From NCBI GenBank assembly GCA_965601825.1, contig OZ271839.1, positions 682,001-746,000 of the forward strand: DNA of 64,000 nucleotides. The letters run 5' to 3'. The notes under the pieces are model-generated. The model ran no database searches, was not told the DNA's origin, and saw only the letters and a list, made by a program, of their open reading frames with translations. A program made the position numbers and the translations under genes. This document shows, one piece after another, positions 61,573-64,000 of this stretch. This stretch comes from HXMU1420-13 sp965601825. Lineage in GTDB: Bacteria; Bacteroidota; Rhodothermia; Balneolales; Balneolaceae. Within the stretch, counting starts at the first letter, position 1. Every line of letters begins with the position of its first letter.

Positions 61573-64000
61573 ATTGCTCTAATTCGATATTCGAAGCATA
61601 CCAATCGAAGAATTCTGAGATATGCTCAACTCCAACTTCGTATTCACTCTCTTCGTACAAGTCGGCAACCCTTTCTAACCCTAATTTGTCATAATAAGCG
61701 AGTGGTGCACTTGTAGTCTCAATCAACCGATCTACTGTCATTTTCGTCAAAGTATCAGCCGCGGTGATATTATCAAACATATACCAAATTAGAGCCTGAC
61801 GTAACTGCTGGCGAAGAGTCCAAAAATGAGCTTCCCCTAACACAGATTCAAAGATAGACACAGAAGTATTGATCATTTCTACAGCTTCTTGGTCACTTAC
61901 TTCTGCAAGAGCACTCGCTAAGCCACCAAAAGCAGAACCCGTTCGCCAATGATTTTCTCCATAAGCAGAAAGGGTTCTATTCAATATTTCACGGTGTATT
62001 TCAATATTTGCTTCAAAATTATTTCGGTAAGTGTATAATGATGAAATATTACCGAGGGTTGTTAAGACGATTGGATGAGTAGGGCCATAAAGCTCTTCAG
62101 CTTCAACTAATGTTGCACCATAATAGTCTAAAGCTTCATCCAGTCTATTTAATTGTCTCAGTGCAAATCCAAGATTATTCTGGATGATTACTCTAGATTC
62201 TTGATCGTCTGATTGATATTGTTCTAGAAGCTCAAATGCTTCAGAATCAAATTGTACAGAAGCCTCATAATTACCGGATTCGCGTACGATATCAGCCAAG
62301 TCGGTTAGGAGTTCAATGCGTTGTATGTTAGCAGCTTCATCATTAGTTCTTATGGAACTGAAAAGTGATTCTAAAAGAAACTCGGCTTGTTCAATATTAC
62401 CGATATGAGCATTTGCAGTGGCAAGAGATCTGGTGAGTGAATAGTGGAAACCAGAATCCAATATTGAATTCTCTTTAAGAATCGAATCGGCTGATTGAAA
62501 GTGTACTAATGCTTGTCGATAGTGGCCACCGGATTCTTTTAGTAATCCAATTTCAAAGTTAATGGTAGCTATTGTCAAAGCATTTGAATTATTGGATTCT
62601 GCCAGTTCCAGAGCCCGAAAATATAGATTTTCGGATTGCCCTACATTTCCAAGCTTAAAGGTTACTTTGGCTAATGTATGTACTGCTTCTTGCTTGAGTA
62701 TTGGATCATCATCTAATCCAGAAAGATCATCGATACTCTGTTGAACAAAATCTGCCACGGTCTGATCTCTTCCTTGCTCCCCGGTTGGATCTGCTTGTTC
62801 GAATAAATCAATCAAATAATCGGTAACTAATTGAGCTTTTTCAGCTTCTTGTTGAGCCAAGATGCGCTCATTGTTAATACGAATAGTATAAAATATGGAA
62901 AATAGAATAGTAGCTATTAAGAATATGGCAGCCACACTAACACGAGCTTTATTTCTCTTCCAAAATTTACCGGCTAAGTAAGCAGTATTTCCTTGTCGAG
63001 CTGCAACAGGTTCATTATCAAGATATCGTTGTACGTCGTTCTTTAAATCCCGAACACTGGAATATCTTTGGTTTGATTCAGTTCTTGTTGCCAGATTAAT
63101 AATGGAAAAGAGGTCTTTATCTGATGTCTTTTCTAAAGCGGATTTTCGATCGATTTGCTGATCAAGTATTGTTTGCTCTGCTTCCTTTCGTGATAAATCA
63201 TCCAGTTGGAATAGCTTCTCTCCTGCAATCAATTCATATAACAATAAACCTAAAGTGTATACATCAGAGGTTGTATTAATCGACTCGCCCCGTATTTGTT
63301 CAGGGGAGGCATAAGTTAGGCTGTATAGCTTCTGCTGTTCTTTTGTGATAATCGAATCCACCACATCCATGGATTCACCCATTAACTTAGCAATTCCAAA
63401 ATCCAACACTTTCAAATCTCCATCATTAGTAACCAGGATATTTTCAGGTTTTAAATCGCGATGGATAATCAGGTTTTTATGCGCGAACTCCACAGCATCA
63501 CAAACGGATAGAAAAAGATGAAGTCGTTCTTTTAAGCTAAGTTCGTTATTAAGTGAATATGTGAGGATATTTTGTCCATCTACATATTCCATAACTAAAT
63601 ATGGGTTTCCGGCAACACTTACACCGGCATCATAAAGTTGAGCAATATTGGGATTGTTTAAAGACGCCAGAATCTTTTTTTCTTGCTCGAATCTTCTTTT
63701 TACCTCATCAAACTCTATGTGTAATGCCATAAGTTTAATGGCAACAACTCGACTGAACTCCCCATCGGCGCGTTTGGCTTTAAAAACCAGACCCATGCCA
63801 CCTTTGCCAATTTGTTCGTCAATGATGTATGGACCTACTCTACTACCTTTTTTATACTCTACAATGGGGATGTTATTAACGGCATTTACATCAATGAACT
63901 CATCGATCAAATTTGGGTTGTTATCAATGGTTTTTTCCCAGAATTCAGTAGAGTGTACAATACTCTCATATTGAGATTTAATCGTGTCTTCTAGTGCCGG
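61571..64000 (-). CDS. Serine/threonine protein kinase with TPR-rich extracytoplasmic part (5' end outside window)
   Basis: A Hanks-type kinase, 809 codons visible. The frame is open to the window edge with no stop before the kinase (WEKTIDNNPN), so the apparent TTG start at 63910 is not the true one. Kinase motifs: IGKGGMGLVFKAK, the VAIK lysine (VVAIKLMALH), HRDLKPENIL, DFGIAKL and YASPEQIRGE. One membrane helix follows near residue 360 (VSVAAIFLIATILFSIFYTI). The rest is a TPR/helical solenoid (NNLGFALRQLNRLDEALDYYGATLVEAEELYGPTHP type repeats). This layout fits a membrane-bound signalling kinase; ligand unknown. Confidence 0.92.
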   Translation of the reverse strand, partial: PALEDTIKSQYESIVHSTEFWEKTIDNNPNLIDEFIDVNAVNNIPIVEYKKGSRVGPYIIDEQIGKGGMGLVFKAKRADGEFSRVVAIKLMALHIEFDEVKRRFEQEKKILASLNNPNIAQLYDAGVSVAGNPYLVMEYVDGQNILTYSLNNELSLKERLHLFLSVCDAVEFAHKNLIIHRDLKPENILVTNDGDLKVLDFGIAKLMGESMDVVDSIITKEQQKLYSLTYASPEQIRGESINTTSDVYTLGLLLYELIAGEKLFQLDDLSRKEAEQTILDQQIDRKSALEKTSDKDLFSIINLATRTESNQRYSSVRDLKNDVQRYLDNEPVAARQGNTAYLAGKFWKRNKARVSVAAIFLIATILFSIFYTIRINNERILAQQEAEKAQLVTDYLIDLFEQADPTGEQGRDQTVADFVQQSIDDLSGLDDDPILKQEAVHTLAKVTFKLGNVGQSENLYFRALELAESNNSNALTIATINFEIGLLKESGGHYRQALVHFQSADSILKENSILDSGFHYSLTRSLATANAHIGNIEQAEFLLESLFSSIRTNDEAANIQRIELLTDLADIVRESGNYEASVQFDSEAFELLEQYQSDDQESRVIIQNNLGFALRQLNRLDEALDYYGATLVEAEELYGPTHPIVLTTLGNISSLYTYRNNFEANIEIHREILNRTLSAYGENHWRTGSAFGGLASALAEVSDQEAVEMINTSVSIFESVLGEAHFWTLRQQLRQALIWYMFDNITAADTLTKMTVDRLIETTSAPLAYYDKLGLERVADLYEESEYEVGVEHISEFFDWYASNIELEQ

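Noticed and set aside
63908..63910. TTG as the true start of the Ser/Thr kinase gene
   Set aside because: The frame upstream stays open to the window edge with plausible coding sequence, so the gene is partial.

Overview
The window looks like a chromosomal segment of a marine-type member of the Balneolota/Rhodothermota branch, near Bacteroidota. The reasons are AT-rich DNA, short intergenic gaps with few strong Shine-Dalgarno sites, and four large exported proteins ending in an 'NYPNPF(NPS)' sorting domain that finishes in 'SGVYxYRL...K(K/Q)M..I(K/R)', as in type IX-like secretion cargo of this branch. Other pointers are a GLPGLI-like protein, a zinc-metalloprotease type common in Bacteroidota and an Mrp ATPase without the usual CxxC. 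The assignment is inferred from gene content, not from a marker-gene search.

Layout. 1-14 kb: uvrB (cut by the window start), a secreted endonuclease/exonuclease/phosphatase protein, a fused chorismate mutase-prephenate dehydrogenase, a secreted metzincin protease, a DUF1643 protein, a GMC oxidoreductase with its gluconate-dehydrogenase subunit-3 partner between large structured repeats, a DUF1851/Tdi1-like protein, and two overlapping amidohydrolases, the second apparently without its metal ligands. 14-22 kb: a small protein with a PD-(D/E)XK-like pattern, a third and intact amidohydrolase, two unknown genes, a tandem pair of beta-propeller lipoproteins, and mutS2. 22-31 kb: PhzF and TSUP genes, then a tight leftward run gcvT-comB-ftsK-lolA-UPF0104-small membrane protein. 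31-41 kb: two exported proteins, a 1165-residue TIR-KAP NTPase (the best defence candidate), then mrp, a DoxX protein, glutamate dehydrogenase, two membrane proteins and dinB.

41-54 kb: an ECF sigma factor, an overlapping Cys-poor anti-sigma factor and an exported protein form an operon. They are followed by aat, a small barrel-like protein, a large zinc metalloprotease, a CPBP protease gene interrupted by one in-frame TGA, TPR, Spo0M-like and VOC genes, an S41 peptidase, an AGCS symporter, a DinB-fold protein and MarC. 54-64 kb: two tandem secreted propeller proteins that share an identical 606-bp 3' end and an identical 52-bp start region around strongly diverged bodies, a lipoprotein, and a Ser/Thr kinase with TPRs (5' end beyond the window).

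Most genes are housekeeping or cell-envelope genes. No rRNA, tRNA, CRISPR array, transposase or prophage gene was recognised. The points most worth following are the TIR-KAP protein, the conversion pattern in the tandem surface proteins, the amidohydrolase pseudoenzyme pair, the TGA-interrupted CPBP gene, and the modular hairpin repeats around the GMC module.
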